DNA of 64,000 nucleotides from Macrolepiota albuminosa (GCA_027475525.1 JAMWFC010000055.1:2381042-2445041); one strand, 5' to 3'; shown: positions 45,124-56,780, counted from the stretch's first letter. Notes: generated by a model from the sequence alone, not told the origin. Program-made: numbers and translations.

Positions 45124-47402
45124 AAGACCATGGGAAACGAGGTGCCAGTGGTTAGCGCCCCTTGCTACGGACTTAAAGCATGCGCTAGTAATCACAAAAG
45201 AGGTGCATAAATTGGTGATACTAATACATGCGGCACTACCAAACTATAACTGACTACCGAGTTTAAGACAATGACGAAGACCTTCGACGAGGGCCCTTGA
45301 CTCGCTCCTTGTGTCGCCTATAGGTGGGAGGAGCACCGGAAGGGGGACGTATGGCAGCGTTAGGCAGCGCGGGAGGAGCGACTAGAGGAGGAGGCACGGG
45401 AGCGCGAGGAGGAGGCACGGGAAGAGCGATTGTAGGTGGAGCACGGGAAGGACCCGGGGGAGCGGCGGAACAAGTAGGAGACGAGTACCAAGCGACGCTC
45501 TAAAGCTGTGAAAGGAACTATGATGCGGTCGAGTATGGCTCTGCTAGCGTTAATGTCAACAAGAACCGGAAGGGGGAGCCAGGAAAGGCTCTAGAAAAAG
45601 GCAGGAAGTTAGCTAACCGAAGCCAGGCAAAAAGGGATATAGGCACTAACCAAACCCCCGGTCTCGCGGAGAAGACTATGAAGACTCGAAGTGGTACCAG
45701 GAATGGTCTGCTCCTACGACACGCATAAGCATTACCTAAAGCGGGCGGTAATAAAGGGTTTACGGTGACTAGAGCTGGGTCTGTATCTATCTCCCATTCG
45801 GCAGAGGCCGCTAGCAGGATCCGGTACCGGCGCACAAGAGTCAATATGTTACTGTTCTCTTGCGGAAAGCCGCCGTCAGGCATCGACGCGAGAAAACGCT
45901 CGAGGCGATCTAGGATGAGAGGCCGGTGAACGAGTACGGGGTCATCAAGAAGGAGGGAAGGTTCTGGCATGATATGATACTAACCGGGTTAACAGCGCCA
46001 GAACCCATAAAATACCTCAAGCTATGTGCAGGGTCGCGGATACTTGGGAACTCTTACATGCGCAAAACAATCATGAGGGGGGGGAAGGCAGTGATGCATT
46101 TCATATAACTACGACAAAAAGAAATCAACTAGCCAAAATCTGTCAGCCCGGTGGCGCCATGGAAAAGAAGGAGCCGACTTACATAAACGACATGGGAGAC
46201 GGACAAGCATCAAGGCCCGGGCAGAAGGAGAGGCCTGGGAGGCCTCCAGCCTTCAGCAGGACCACAAAAAAGCCAGCCACCGGTAGACGAGCGAGGCGCC
46301 TAGCGAAGCGACGCGTTAGAAGGAAGAAAAGAGGTAATAAAATGACAAACCAGGTAGTGACTCTCCTCCAGCAGCAGCTCAAGACGTTCTTTCGTTTCCT
46401 TGGTTGCGATTTGCTTGATTTGGAGACTATCAGAAGAGAAGGAGGGCGAAAAAGGCAATAGCGCACCTGAAAAATCCGACTCCAGTTTTTCTCCATACCG
46501 AAACGGGTCAACGGCAGGTCATCGTGCCAAGGCAATAGCGCACCTGAAAAATCCGACTCCAGTTTTTCTCCATACCGAAACGGGTCAACGGCAGGTCATT
46601 GTTCCAGATCTCACAGGCCACACGAAGTAGCTGGCAGCGACGACCTAATTCAACGACTCCGTCGGTCAGTCCGGGTACGCCAACCGCTGGGTAGTGGTGG
46701 AAGAACGAGGTAGCGCGTTCCAGGAAAGTGGGGGGATCAATTACGACGTGAGCACGATCACAACGGGCAGTCCACACGATGCCGGTTGGGCTTTCCATCG
46801 CGAAGACTGATGAGATGCTGTGACGTGAGCACGATCACAACGGGCAGTCCACACGATGCCGGTTGGGCTTTCCATCGCGAAGACTGATGAGATGCTGTCA
46901 AGGCATGGGCAATTTATAGGACTCGGACGGTGTTTCAACTAGCGACAGCGTGGGAGGGTACTTCTCAAGGGGCTTGGACCCTGACGCAGACACAAACCAA
47001 TAGGATGCGCTGGAAACCATTTTAGGTCGTACAAAGAGGGAATTAACCTTCAAGATCTAGCGCTTATAGCCACCATCACCGAATAACCACAAGCAATCAG
47101 TGGCACTCTATTTCTTATACATTAAAACTTCTTGCATGAATCGACTTATTTTTCTACAGACGATACCTATTTCTTCCTAGGCTGGCGCGATATTGGCTAT
47201 TGGGTCGCGCTGGTAATAGGGGTTTTTACGCCATGATGATTTACTGAGCGTTTCCCCTTTTTCTTACTTTATATTTTGATTACTTACAAACTGACGATTT
47301 CGAAACAAGGGGAGGGGAGCGTTTATTTTTAGTATAGCTATCACAGACTACGTATCAAAATTTTCAAAGTCCACAAAAATTCGAAGCGCTACGGGCCGGC
47401 GA
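45124..47402. other. Accessory region with degenerate exon-1-like fragments
   Basis: 2.3 kb between pol and the antisense gene. Two minus-strand pieces (45970-45518 with LDRLERFLASMPDGG and LLAASAEWEIDTD; 46798-46508 with FLERATSFFHHYPAVG and LLRVACEIWNND) resemble each other. They faintly resemble exon 1 of the zinc-cluster gene, as if older copies of its first exon lie here. 45300-45490 is a purine-rich gaggaggaggcacggga repeat. Near 47215-47270 the conserved convergent-spacer sequence appears. 77-bp duplications start at 46454 and 46745. Confidence 0.35.
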
Positions 47403-49913
47403 CTACGCATCAGACGCGGAGGGAGCGGGATCACCCAATGGAAGCAAGTCCCTGTCTTGAATGGCGTTACTCGCTTGCCACTCAAGCGCATCAGTGATGT
47501 TGTCATGGAGCTCAAGCAGGAGGAGCTCACGGCGCGCTAAGGTGGAGACACGAGGACGGAGGAGGGCAAGTTTGTTACCGATGACGTTGGTTGCGTCCTC
47601 GACCTGGCAAAGTTGTTGATGGAGATCGGCGGCAGGACGAAGGGGAGTGACAGGATAAGAGAACTCATCCCCAAGCCAAGGATAGGCATCACCGGAAACG
47701 TGCATGGCGGGGGGAGGAGTCCAAAAAGGATCGAACTTAGCGGAGGTCAGCGGAGAGGCGAACTAACTAGGAAAGGCAGACTTACTCAAACGGTTATGGG
47801 AGCACGGGGGGTCCATTCATGGCGCTCATCGCCTAGGAACATGGCCCTAGCGGAAGAAAGGCGGATGCCATAGGAAGGCAAGTACCTCCAGCGGCGGCGG
47901 CGCTTGTCCTGAGCTACTAAGGTCCCTTCGGACTCAGGCGCGGTAGAAGACTCGTGAGTACTGGGGAAAGAAGAGAGGCTACGAGGAGGGGTAAGAGATG
48001 GTGTAATAGGAAGAGCGACGGGGGAGGCGCTAGCCATGACAGGCTCGGGAGCAGGGGTAGCGCCGGCAACAGCCATCACGACATCTTCGGCGGGCGGGAT
48101 ATCCATGACGACCGGAAGCAAAGGAGTAGGGGACCTGGCAACAAAGAGGTTAGCGCAATCTAAACAGGAAAACACGAACACTACGCACCGATTACCACTG
48201 GGGCCGCTCTGATAAGGGTTAGCGGCAATAGGGGGAGTAATGCGAAGCAGAAGAGCGCGTACCGCCAATAGCGCATCGGTGTCGACTACAGGCCCAGCCT
48301 CATCGTCATCCTCGCCCTCAGCATCCCTCTCGGTATCCTCGCCCTCATCAGTAGACGACTCGGTAGAAGACAAGACAACGGGAGTAGCAGGCGCTAGCTC
48401 CCGGCGCTTACCGGGACTCTTGCTAGGGGAGGCGACAATGGGCTTACGTTTCGAAGGGACGGGACGACGGGGAGAGCAGGCAAAGGGGGCCGCCACGGTG
48501 GTACCATCTTGGGTGATGGGAAGCGCTAGACTTGCAGCACTAATCACAGTGGGCTGACAAGTAGCGGCCAGATCGTGTTGCTGCAGCACAAAGGCCCGGG
48601 CGTTACGAACTAGGATGGCGCGCTCGTAATTGTGCTGCATGATAGCGTCCCTACCACGTTCGCGAGTACGAATCCCATTGAAGGCACAGCCCCGTTTCAA
48701 CGCATCGCAGCGGTAGCAGGGAAGAGAAGCGGTAGGAAACCAGCAACCCTCGGGATCGTTTTCAGACCAGCATTTATCGCACTGGGAAAGAATTTAGCGA
48801 CGTCATCAACCTTTCAGGGACGAACAAGTACTTACCGCACCAATCTTCGCCCTAAAAGCACGGTGCTCCACGGGTGCCACTGTAACCTTCTTCTTAGCGC
48901 CGAGTACTTGGACACCAGCCGGGAGGCCGGTATCAATAACGGTAGTGTCGCGACAAAGGCGCAACAGATCACAAAGCTCCACGTTGGTAAACATAGTTTG
49001 GTTGGGCACCTAAGGAGGGCTCGATCAGGCGCTAGAGACAAGTGATCTTGAAAGAAAACACTTACGACATACAAAGGGGCAACACAAGCAGGGAGATTGA
49101 CCTAAGAAGCAGAGTTAGTAGAAGAACCAAAGGCAAGAAGACAAGGACGCACGGTACGTTTAGGAGGGCTAGCAAGAGCAGGGGGCACGCGGTTAATAAC
49201 GACGGCAAAGTTACGGGGAGGAAGGCGAGAAATAGTATGGGTAGGTCCAGGCCGGGGCTCACTGGCGGTAACAGCAATCCGTTTGATGGCCGAATGAGGA
49301 GGTGCAGTACGAGTGGGAGAAACGACGATGGGTGCAGGGCGAGCGGGAGAAGCATCCCCACGAAAAGGACTACCGAGAACGGGAGGAGGCAGAACGGAAA
49401 CAGGAGCAACAGGAGCGGCCGGAGCGGAAGGAACGGTAGGGGCCGACAAGGCACTAGGAAGACTGGCAATGGTGGGCGACGTAGCAACCGACTACTCAGG
49501 GTTAACATGGAAGATGTGAGGAAGAAGAGGAGGGGACTCACTTCGCCAACCTCGGTACTAGCCAGCAGGGCGTCAATCTCATCGGATAAAGAAGGAGCCT
49601 AGTATGAGCGCTGAACCTTAGCGCCACGAACCCAAAATCAAACTTAGAAACTTACGAAAAGGTCCGCAAAAGGGCGCAACCAATCGGCACCTTTGTACTC
49701 ATGGTACCGGGCCACACACCACTCGCGAACCTCGTCACCCCGCTCCCAGGAACTGTCGGAACCGTGGACCACGAGCCAGCGCCGATAGAGTTGCATAATG
49801 CCAGGGACGGTTTGTGGCGCATCGGCGGGACCGACAGACTTAGCGCGATCAAATAAATAAGAGGCCTTAGCCAGGAAATTGCGAAGAGCAGAGGCATCGA
49901 AAGGAGTGGACAT
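47403..49913 (-). CDS. Antisense zinc-cluster gene, copy 3 (divergent)
   Basis: Exons on minus: 49913-49656, 49598-49542, 49491-49153, 49101-49066, 49009-48836, then exon 6 from 48781. Introns 50-57 nt. Exon 5 is 174 nt as in both other copies and its protein (QTMFTNVELCDLLRLCRD) aligns with QTSFSDAELKGLLVARRD. Exon 6 opens with the cysteine cluster (CDKCWSENDPEGCWFPT, CYRCDALKRGC). The C-terminal domain (WLGDEFSYPV, ALEWQASNAIQDRDLLPL) is present. Exon 6 seems to hold two further short introns, one near 48180-48130 with a GTGCGT donor and one near 47790-47735 with a weak GTTTGA donor; without the latter an in-frame TGA at 47786 stops it. Exon 3 is Pro/Ala-rich instead of charged. Likely coding, possibly functional. 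Confidence 0.7.
48686..48781 (-). other. Six-cysteine zinc-cluster motif, copy 3
   Basis: Same 96-nt span and spacing as in copies 1 and 2, despite strong divergence of the rest of the protein. Confidence 0.85.
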
Positions 49914-50049
49914 GTTGGGAAAGATGGAAAGGAAAACACGAGAAGGAGAAGTGCAGAAAACGATTTTTATAAGGCGCCGGCGGCATCATACGGACCGTAG
50001 CGCAGTCAAATTAATGATGGCGTTTGACTGAGGACAGTCAATTTTTCAG

Positions 50050-50060
50050 TTGGGGGGAGA
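50050..50060 (+). promoter_or_regulatory. Polypurine tract of copy 3
   Basis: ttggggggaga directly precedes the LTR at 50061, identical to the tract of copy 2. Confidence 0.75.
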
Positions 50061-51207
50061 TGATAGGCTTCTACTCGGACTGAGCGCATCAAGGGACATT
50101 ATAGGCCAACCGACACTTGACGTATTCAGGACTCTAGCGACCAGTTGGGAATATAGAGCAGCTCTAGCTCTGGCAAATTACTACAGGATGTGGAAATTTA
50201 TCCTAACCCCTAGCTACCAGGCCCTCAGCGCACTCCTTTCACCTAGCCCAAGGATGAAGGAGGCTCATAACGTATAGCGCTAACATGACGGCAGGAGAGG
50301 ACTCTAACTAAACCCCGATCACTTCCAAAAGGAGCCAGCAGCAGGCGCTGCCATTTGACGAGGAACTTCAATTAGAAGTCTAAAAGGATCAATGACGGCG
50401 GCACTGGATATACTTAAATCCGACATCTGGACCTGCCAGGAACTAATACAATGAGTAGCGCTGACATTAGCGCTCACGGCGTCTGTCGAGGATTTTCCGA
50501 CCATACCCCGGAACAGCCTGGCCAATCGGAGATATAGTAAAAGTGAGCAGACTCGTACAATTCTAAGTCAATATAGAGTCGCCGCTGGTCGCCGTGGGTC
50601 ATAACGCCGTTGGTCGCCGTCAGCCATGTGCAAAAGGTTGCCGTTGACAGGTCGCCGTTAGAGGAAACCACGAGGAGAGGCGCTAGGAGGTAGCGCCGCA
50701 GATGGGCTCGTATCTTGGCAAACACGGTAGTGCATAGTATATAAAATAGCTACTTTACATGTATATAACAACGAATCGTAACCCCTCGAACACACAGTTA
50801 CACTTAGCGTTCAACTCGCGCTAGCTTCCTTCAACTTCATCACTAAGTTGGGCGCTAGCTTTGTCTATCTCGTCTTCATCATTTATGGTGCCACCTAGGG
50901 CACAATACGCTGCGCTACTCGTCTTTTCTCCAATATCTTTGCCTAAACTACGACGCTTTTTATGGTGCCACCTAGGGCACAATACGCTGCGCTACTCGTC
51001 TTTTCTCCAATATCTTTGCCTAAACTACGACGCTTACTGTCTGCCAGGTAACCCCCGAAGCGCTATAATCAAGCGCATCGTTTTACTACCTCCACTCGAG
51101 CACACCGGGACCCTGTCAGGACTCCTCACAACTATGTACGCCAAGCGCTGGAGACGGCGTTGTACTGCGTATACGTCCAGCGCACCCAACCACAGTTGGC
51201 GTCATCA
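50061..51207 (+). repeat. 3' LTR of copy 3, distinct subtype
   Basis: TGATAGGCTTC...GGCGTCATCA. 1147 bp including one 77-bp duplication (50882-50958/50959-51035). Shares ends but little internal sequence with the 38279 LTR. TATATAAAA at 50738-50746 is a likely TATA box. Confidence 0.75.
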
Positions 51208-51763
51208 CCGGCCTCAACCTCACTTCGTTCGGTTAAGGCTCCACATTTCAACTCTCAAAGCATTATTGTAAACTAAATTGAATTTTTCGGATTTTATTCA
51301 GCATTTATAAATCTTTAAAAAACTAAAAATCAGTATATTAATAGCATTTGAATTTTTCCACATTTTCTGGTAATTTTCCTGGAATTATTTGAGCATTTTC
51401 CACTAACATCTTCCGAAAAACAGAGCAATTGAATTTTTCTTGAATTTTTCAGATTTCATTAAGGATTTATAAATCTCAGAAAAACTAAACTCAGTGTATC
51501 AGTAATTGAATTTTTCTTGAATTTTTCAGATTTCATTAAGGATTTATAAATCTCAGAAAAACTAAACTCAGTGTATCAGTAAGCCTTGAATTTTTTTTAA
51601 TTTTTTAGTGATTTTATCTGAATTCTTTAAGCATTATCTACCAACATTTATTCAAAACAGACCAAAAAGACAACTATTTGTCAGCCTTAGTCATCGATGA
51701 CTCAGCTGACAAATTTTTAGTCATCACATCAAATTCCCACAAAAGTCGTCGCATTCTATATAG
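51208..51763. repeat. AT-rich intron-like repeat block
   Basis: Repeats of the words ttgaatttttc, gatttcattaag, atttataaatct and aaaactaaa, also found at 52560-52700, 56040-56460 and 63090-63260. Includes the 77-bp duplication 51428-51504/51505-51581. Confidence 0.6.
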
Positions 51764-51824
51764 ACGAGCTACGATTCGTGCCTTCGGCACGAATTTCGTA
51801 GCTCGTTGGGGGCTTCGCCCCCAA
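51764..51824. repeat. Twin hairpin, copy 1
   Basis: A 19/21-nt imperfect inverted repeat with TTCG loop (51764-51806) followed by TTGGGGGC-TTCG-CCCCCAA (51806-51824). Repeated at 52900-52960 and 56539-56599. Confidence 0.8.
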
Positions 51825-51839
51825 ACCCCCCCCAACTAA

Positions 51840-52545
51840 GCCTCCACCCTAACCTCACTTCGTTCGGTTAGGGCTCCAAGTATGTATAGAGAACTCAGTG
51901 CTTAATCCCAGCCTCAACCTCACTTTGTTCGGTTAAGGCCTCGGTTAGGGCTCCAAGTATGTATAGAGAACTCAGTGCTTAATCCCAGCCTCAACCTCAC
52001 TTTGTTCGGTTAAGGCCTCGGTATTTCACAACTCAATGCTTAATCCCAGCCTCAACCTCACTTTGTTCGGTTAAGGCCTCGGTATTTCACAACTCAATGC
52101 TTAATCCCAGCCTCAACCTCACTTTGTTCGGTTAAGGCCTCGGTATTTCACAACTCAATGCTTAATCCCAGCCTCAACCTCACTTTGTTCGGTTAAGGCC
52201 TCGGTATTTCACAACTCAATGCTTAATCCCAGCCTCAACCTCACTTTGTTCGGTTAAGGCCTCGGTATTTCACAACTCAATGCTTAATCCCAGCCTCAAC
52301 CTCACTTTGTTCGGTTAAGGCCTCGGTATTTCACAACTCAATGCTTAATCCCAGCCTCAACCTCACTTTGTTCGGTTAAGGCCTCGGTATTTCACAACTC
52401 AATGCTTAATCCCAGCCTCAACCTCACTTTGTTCGGTTAAGGCCTCGGTATTTCACAACTCAATGCTTAATCCCAGCCTCAACCTCACTTCGTTCGGTTA
52501 AGGCCTCGGTCTTCCACCACTCAGTGCTCAATCCCAGTTTGCCTC
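51840..52545. repeat. 61-bp satellite, block 1
   Basis: About ten tandem units of 61 bp containing cctcaacctcactttgttcg and ggttaaggcctcgg. The CCTCAACC/GGTTAAGG arms form a hairpin with one mismatch; the first unit has perfect CCCTAACC/GGTTAGGG arms. Confidence 0.9.
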
Positions 52546-52899
52546 AACTCTCAGAGCATTATTGTAAGCTAAATTGAATTTTTCTTGAATTTTTCAGATT
52601 TCTTTAAGCATTTATAAATCTCAGAAAAACTCAAGTCAGTGTATCAGTAGGCCTCGAATTTTTTCTGATTTTTCAGTGATTTTATCTGAATTTTCTAAGC
52701 ATTTCTAATGCTGAAATGAGCCAACTCTTATGTTATTACCCTAAAAGGAAGGTTCTTGGTCAGCCTTGGTCAGCCTTACTAATCAGATAGTTCCCACGAA
52801 ACGGTTGTCCCATATATTATAGACGAGCTACCTTGGTCAGCCTTGGTCAGCCTTACTAATCAGATAGTTCCCACGAAACGGTTGTCCCATATATTATAG
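52546..52899. repeat. AT-rich block between satellites
   Basis: Same AT-rich family as 51208-51763, followed by a ccttggtcagccttggtcag motif inside a 77-bp duplication near 52832. Confidence 0.6.
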
Positions 52900-52960
52900 A
52901 CGAGCTACGATTCGTGCCTTTGGCACGAATTTCGTAGCTCGTTGGGGGCTTTGCCCCCAA
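52900..52960. repeat. Twin hairpin, copy 2
   Basis: Same structure as 51764-51824, with TTCG loops partly changed to TTTG. Confidence 0.8.
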
Positions 52961-52999
52961 ACCCCCCCCAACTAAGCCTCCACCCTAACCTCACTTCGT

Positions 53000-55900
53000 T
53001 TGGTTAGGGCTCCAAGTATGTATAGAAAACTCAATGCTCATTCCCAGCCTCAACCTCACTTTGTTCGGTTAAGGCCTCCGTATTTCACAACTCAGTGCTC
53101 ATTCCCAGCCTCAACCTCACTTTGTTTGGTTAAGGCCTCGTTCGGTTAAGGCCTCCGTATTTCACAACTCAGTGCTCATTCCCAGCCTCAACCTCACTTT
53201 GTTTGGTTAAGGCCTCCGTATTTCACAGCTCAGTGCTCATTCCCAGCCTCAACCTCACTTTGTTTGGTTAAGGCCTCCGTATTTCACAGCTCAGTGCTCA
53301 TTCCCAGCCTCAACCTCACTTTGTTTGGTTAAGGCCTCCGTATTTCACAGCTCAGTGCTCATTCCCAGCCTCAACCTCACTTCGTTCGGTTAAGGCCTCC
53401 GCATCTCACAGCTCAGTGCTCATTCCCGGCCTCAACCTCACTTCGTTCGGTTAAGGCCTCCGTCGGTTAAGGCCTCCGCATCTCACAGCTCAGTGCTCAT
53501 TCCCGGCCTCAACCTCACTTCGTTCGGTTAAGGCCTCCGCATCTCACAGCTCAGTGCTCATTCCCGGCCTCAGCCTCACTTTGTTTGGTTAAGGCCTCCG
53601 TATTTCACAGCTCAGTGCTCATTCCCAGCCTCAACCTCACTTTGTTTGGTTAAGGCCTCCGTATTTCACAGCTCAGTGCTCATTCCCAGCCTCAACCTCA
53701 CTTTGTTTGGTTAAGGCCTCCGTATTTCACAGCTCAGTGCTCATTCCCAGCCTCAACCTCACTTTGTTTGGTTAAGGCCTCCGTATTTCACAGCTCAGTG
53801 CTCATTCCCAGCCTCAACCTCACTTTGTTTGGTTAAGGCCTCCGTATTTCACAGCTCAGTGCTCATTCCCAGCCTCAACCTCACTTCGTTCGGTTAAGGC
53901 CTCCGCATCTCACAGCTCAGTGCTCATTCCCGGCCTCAACCTCACTTCGTTCGGTTAAGGCCTCCGTCGGTTAAGGCCTCCGCATCTCACAGCTCAGTGC
54001 TCATTCCCGGCCTCAACCTCACTTCGTTCGGTTAAGGCCTCCGCATCTCACAGCTCAGTGCTCATTCCCGGCCTCAGCCTCACTTTGTTTGGTTAAGGCC
54101 TCCGTATTTCACAGCTCAGTGCTCATTCCCAGCCTCAACCTCACTTTGTTTGGTTAAGGCCTCCGTATTTCACAGCTCAGTGCTCATTCCCAGCCTCAAC
54201 CTCACTTTGTTTGGTTAAGGCCTCCGTATTTCACAGCTCAGTGCTCATTCCCAGCCTCAACCTCACTTCGTTCGGTTAAGGCCTCCGCATCTCACAGCTC
54301 AGTGCTCATTCCCAGCCTCAACCTCACTTCGTTCGGTTAAGGCCTCCGCATCTCACAGCTCAGTGCTCATTCCCAGCCTCAACCTCACTTCGTTCGGTTA
54401 AGGCCTCCGCATCTCACAGCTCAGTGCTCATTCCCAGCCTCAACCTCACTTCGTTCGGTTAAGGCCTCCGCATCTCACAGCTCAGTGCTCATTCCCAGCC
54501 TCAACCTCACTTCGTTCGGTTAAGGCCTCCGCATCTCACAGCTCAGTGCTCATTCCCAGCCTCAACCTCACTTCGTTCGGTTAAGGCCTCCGCATCTCAC
54601 AGCTCAGTGCTCATTCCCAGCCTCAACCTCACTTCGTTCGGTTAAGGCCTCCGCATCTCACAGCTCAGTGCTCATTCCCAGCCTCAACCTCACTTCGTTC
54701 GGTTAAGGCCTCCGCATCTCACAGCTCAGTGCTCATTCCCAGCCTCAACCTCACTTCGTTCGGTTAAGGCCTCCGCATCTCACAGCTCAGTGCTCATTCC
54801 CAGCCTCAACCTCACTTCGTTCGGTTAAGGCCTCCGCATCTCACAGCTCAGTGCTCATTCCCAGCCTCAACCTCACTTCGTTCGGTTAAGGCCTCCGCAT
54901 CTCACAGCTCAGTGCTCATTCCCAGCCTCAACCTCACTTCGTTCGGTTAAGGCCTCCGCATCTCACAGCTCAGTGCTCATTCCCAGCCTCAACCTCACTT
55001 CGTTCGGTTAAGGCCTCCGCATCTCACAGCTCAGTGCTCATTCCCAGCCTCAACCTCACTTCGTTCGGTTAAGGCCTCCGCATCTCACAGCTCAGTGCTC
55101 ATTCCCAGCCTCAACCTCACTTCGTTCGGTTAAGGCCTCCGCATCTCACAGCTCAGTGCTCATTCCCGGCCTCAACCTCACTTCGTTCGGTTAAGGCCTC
55201 CGCATCTCACAGCTCAGTGCTCATTCCCGGCCTCAACCTCACTTCGTTCGGTTAAGGCCTCCGCATCTCACAGCTCAGTGCTCATTCCCGGCCTCAACCT
55301 CACTTCGTTCGGTTAAGGCCTCCGCATCTCACAGCTCAGTGCTCATTCCCGGCCTCAACCTCACTTCGTTCGGTTAAGGCCTCCGCATCTCACAGCTCAG
55401 TGCTCATTCCCGGCCTCAACCTCACTTCGTTCGGTTAAGGCCTCCGCATCTCACAGCTCAGTGCTCATTCCCGGCCTCAACCTCACTTCGTTCGGTTAAG
55501 GCCTCCGCATCTCACAGCTCAGTGCTCATTCCCGGCCTCAACCTCACTTCGTTCGGTTAAGGCCTCCGCATCTCACAGCTCAGTGCTCATTCCCGGCCTC
55601 AACCTCACTTCGTTCGGTTAAGGCCTCCGCATCTCACAGCTCAGTGCTCATTCCCGGCCTCAACCTCACTTCGTTCGGTTAAGGCCTCCGCATCTCACAG
55701 CTCAGTGCTCATTCCCGGCCTCAACCTCACTTCGTTCGGTTAAGGCCTCCGCATCTCACAGCTCAGTGCTCATTCCCGGCCTCAACCTCACTTCGTTCGG
55801 TTAAGGCCTCCGCATCTCACAGCTCAGTGCTCATTCCCGGCCTCAACCTCACTTCGTTCGGTTAAGGCCTCCGCATCTCACAGCTCAGTGCTCATTCCCG

Positions 55901-56030
55901 GCCTCAACCTCACTTCGTTCGGTTAAGGCCTCCGCATCTCACAGCTCAGTGCTCATTCCCGGCCTCAACCTCACTTCGTTCGGTTAAGGCCTCCGTATTT
56001 CACAGCTCAGTGCTCATTCCCAGTTTTCCT
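53000..56030. repeat. 61-bp satellite, block 2
   Basis: Close to fifty tandem 61-bp units. Variants differ almost only at CpG sites: TTCGTTCG or TTTGTTTG, CCGCATCTC or CCGTATTTC, CCCGG or CCCAG. 54240-55990 is nearly homogeneous. Short 16-bp irregular joints near 53461 and 53965 (504 bp apart) are 77-bp overlap artefacts (61+16), so true array size is unknown. Confidence 0.92.
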
Positions 56031-56538
56031 CAACTTTCAAAGTATTATTGTAAGCTGAAATGAATTCTTCTTGATTTCACAGCTCAGTGCTCATTCCCAG
56101 TTTTCCTCAACTTTCAAAGTATTATTGTAAGCTGAAATGAATTCTTCTTGAATTCTTTAGATTTCTTTAGCCATCTATAAATACCCAAAAAACTAACAAT
56201 CAGTGTATCAGTATTCTTTAAATTTTTCCTGATTTTTCAGTGATTTTCCAGAAATTCTTTAAGCATTTTCTACTAACATCTTCTGCAAAATAGAGCAATT
56301 GAATTTTTCTTGAATTTTTCGGATTTCATTAAGCATTTATAAATCTTCAAAAAAAAAACTAAAATCTGTGTATCAGTAGGCCTTGAATTATTTCTGATTT
56401 TTCAGTGATTTTATCTGAAATTTTTAAGCATTATCTACCAACATTCATTGAAAACAAATGAAAAAGGCAATTCTTTGTCAGCCTTAGTCAGAACTGACTA
56501 ATCAGATCATTTCCCAGGCGTCGTTGCATTATATAGAG
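56031..56538. repeat. AT-rich intron-like block flanking satellite
   Basis: Minus strand contains TTCAGCTTACAATAATAC, close to the TTCAGCTTATAG acceptors in the micro-exon array at 63000-63450. A 77-bp duplication lies near 56077. Confidence 0.6.
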
Positions 56539-56599
56539 ACGAGCTACGATTCATGCCTTCGGCACAAATTTTGTAGCTCGTTGGGGGCTTCGCCCCCAA
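56539..56599. repeat. Twin hairpin, copy 3
   Basis: Same layout as the other two. CpG to CpA/TpG changes appear on both arms (TTCATGCC/GGCACAAA), leaving the stem partly intact. Confidence 0.75.
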
Positions 56600-56619
56600 A
56601 CCCCCCCCCAACTAAGCCT

Positions 56620-56780
56620 CCACCCTAACCTCACTTCGTTCGGTTAGGGCTCCAAGTATGTATAGGTAACTTAGCCTCCACCCCAACCTCACTTCGTTCG
56701 GTTAGGGCTCCAAGTATGTATATAAGTAACTCAGCCTTCACCCCAACCTCACTTCGTTCGGTTAGGGGTTCCAAATATGT
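56620..56780. repeat. Short CCCTAACC/GGTTAGGG hairpin repeats
   Basis: Three spaced copies of caccctaacctcacttcgtt or caccccaacc... followed by cggttagggctccaagtatg; the same unit heads the satellite at 51849. The TTAGGG word is part of the stem and is not in a telomeric tandem. Confidence 0.7.

Larger units (their letters stand above)
38279..51207 (+). mobile_element. Family-A-like Ty3/gypsy element, copy 3, with non-matching LTRs
   Basis: Order on plus: LTR (38279-39227), truncated gag, zinc knuckle, protease, RT, RNase H, integrase, accessory region, opposite-strand zinc-cluster gene (49913-47403), polypurine tract, LTR (50061-51207). The two LTRs share ends (TGATAGG...GTCATCA) but not most of their bodies, and the 5' LTR joins directly to mid-gag. 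Flanking 5-mers (AGCGG and CCGGC) do not match. It is therefore a chimera by recombination, deletion or misassembly. Confidence 0.75.

Noticed and set aside
47954..48557. Plus-strand open frames across 47954-48557
   Set aside because: They oppose exon 6 of the antisense gene, lack motifs and are explained by GC-rich composition.
49062..49541. Leucine-rich open frame on the minus strand
   Set aside because: Shadow of exon 3 of the antisense gene in another frame; leucine richness comes from CCT/CTT-rich complement.
53461..53970. 504-bp higher-order repeat in the satellite
   Set aside because: Both irregular joints are 61+16=77-bp overlaps, so the 504-bp period probably reflects reuse of one contig.
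51840..56030. CRISPR-like array (regular repeats)
   Set aside because: The 61-bp units are contiguous with no unique spacers, in a eukaryotic TE context; it is a satellite.
56620..56780. Telomeric repeat (TTAGGG/CCCTAA words)
   Set aside because: The words occur once per hairpin unit as stem arms, never in tandem TTAGGG runs.
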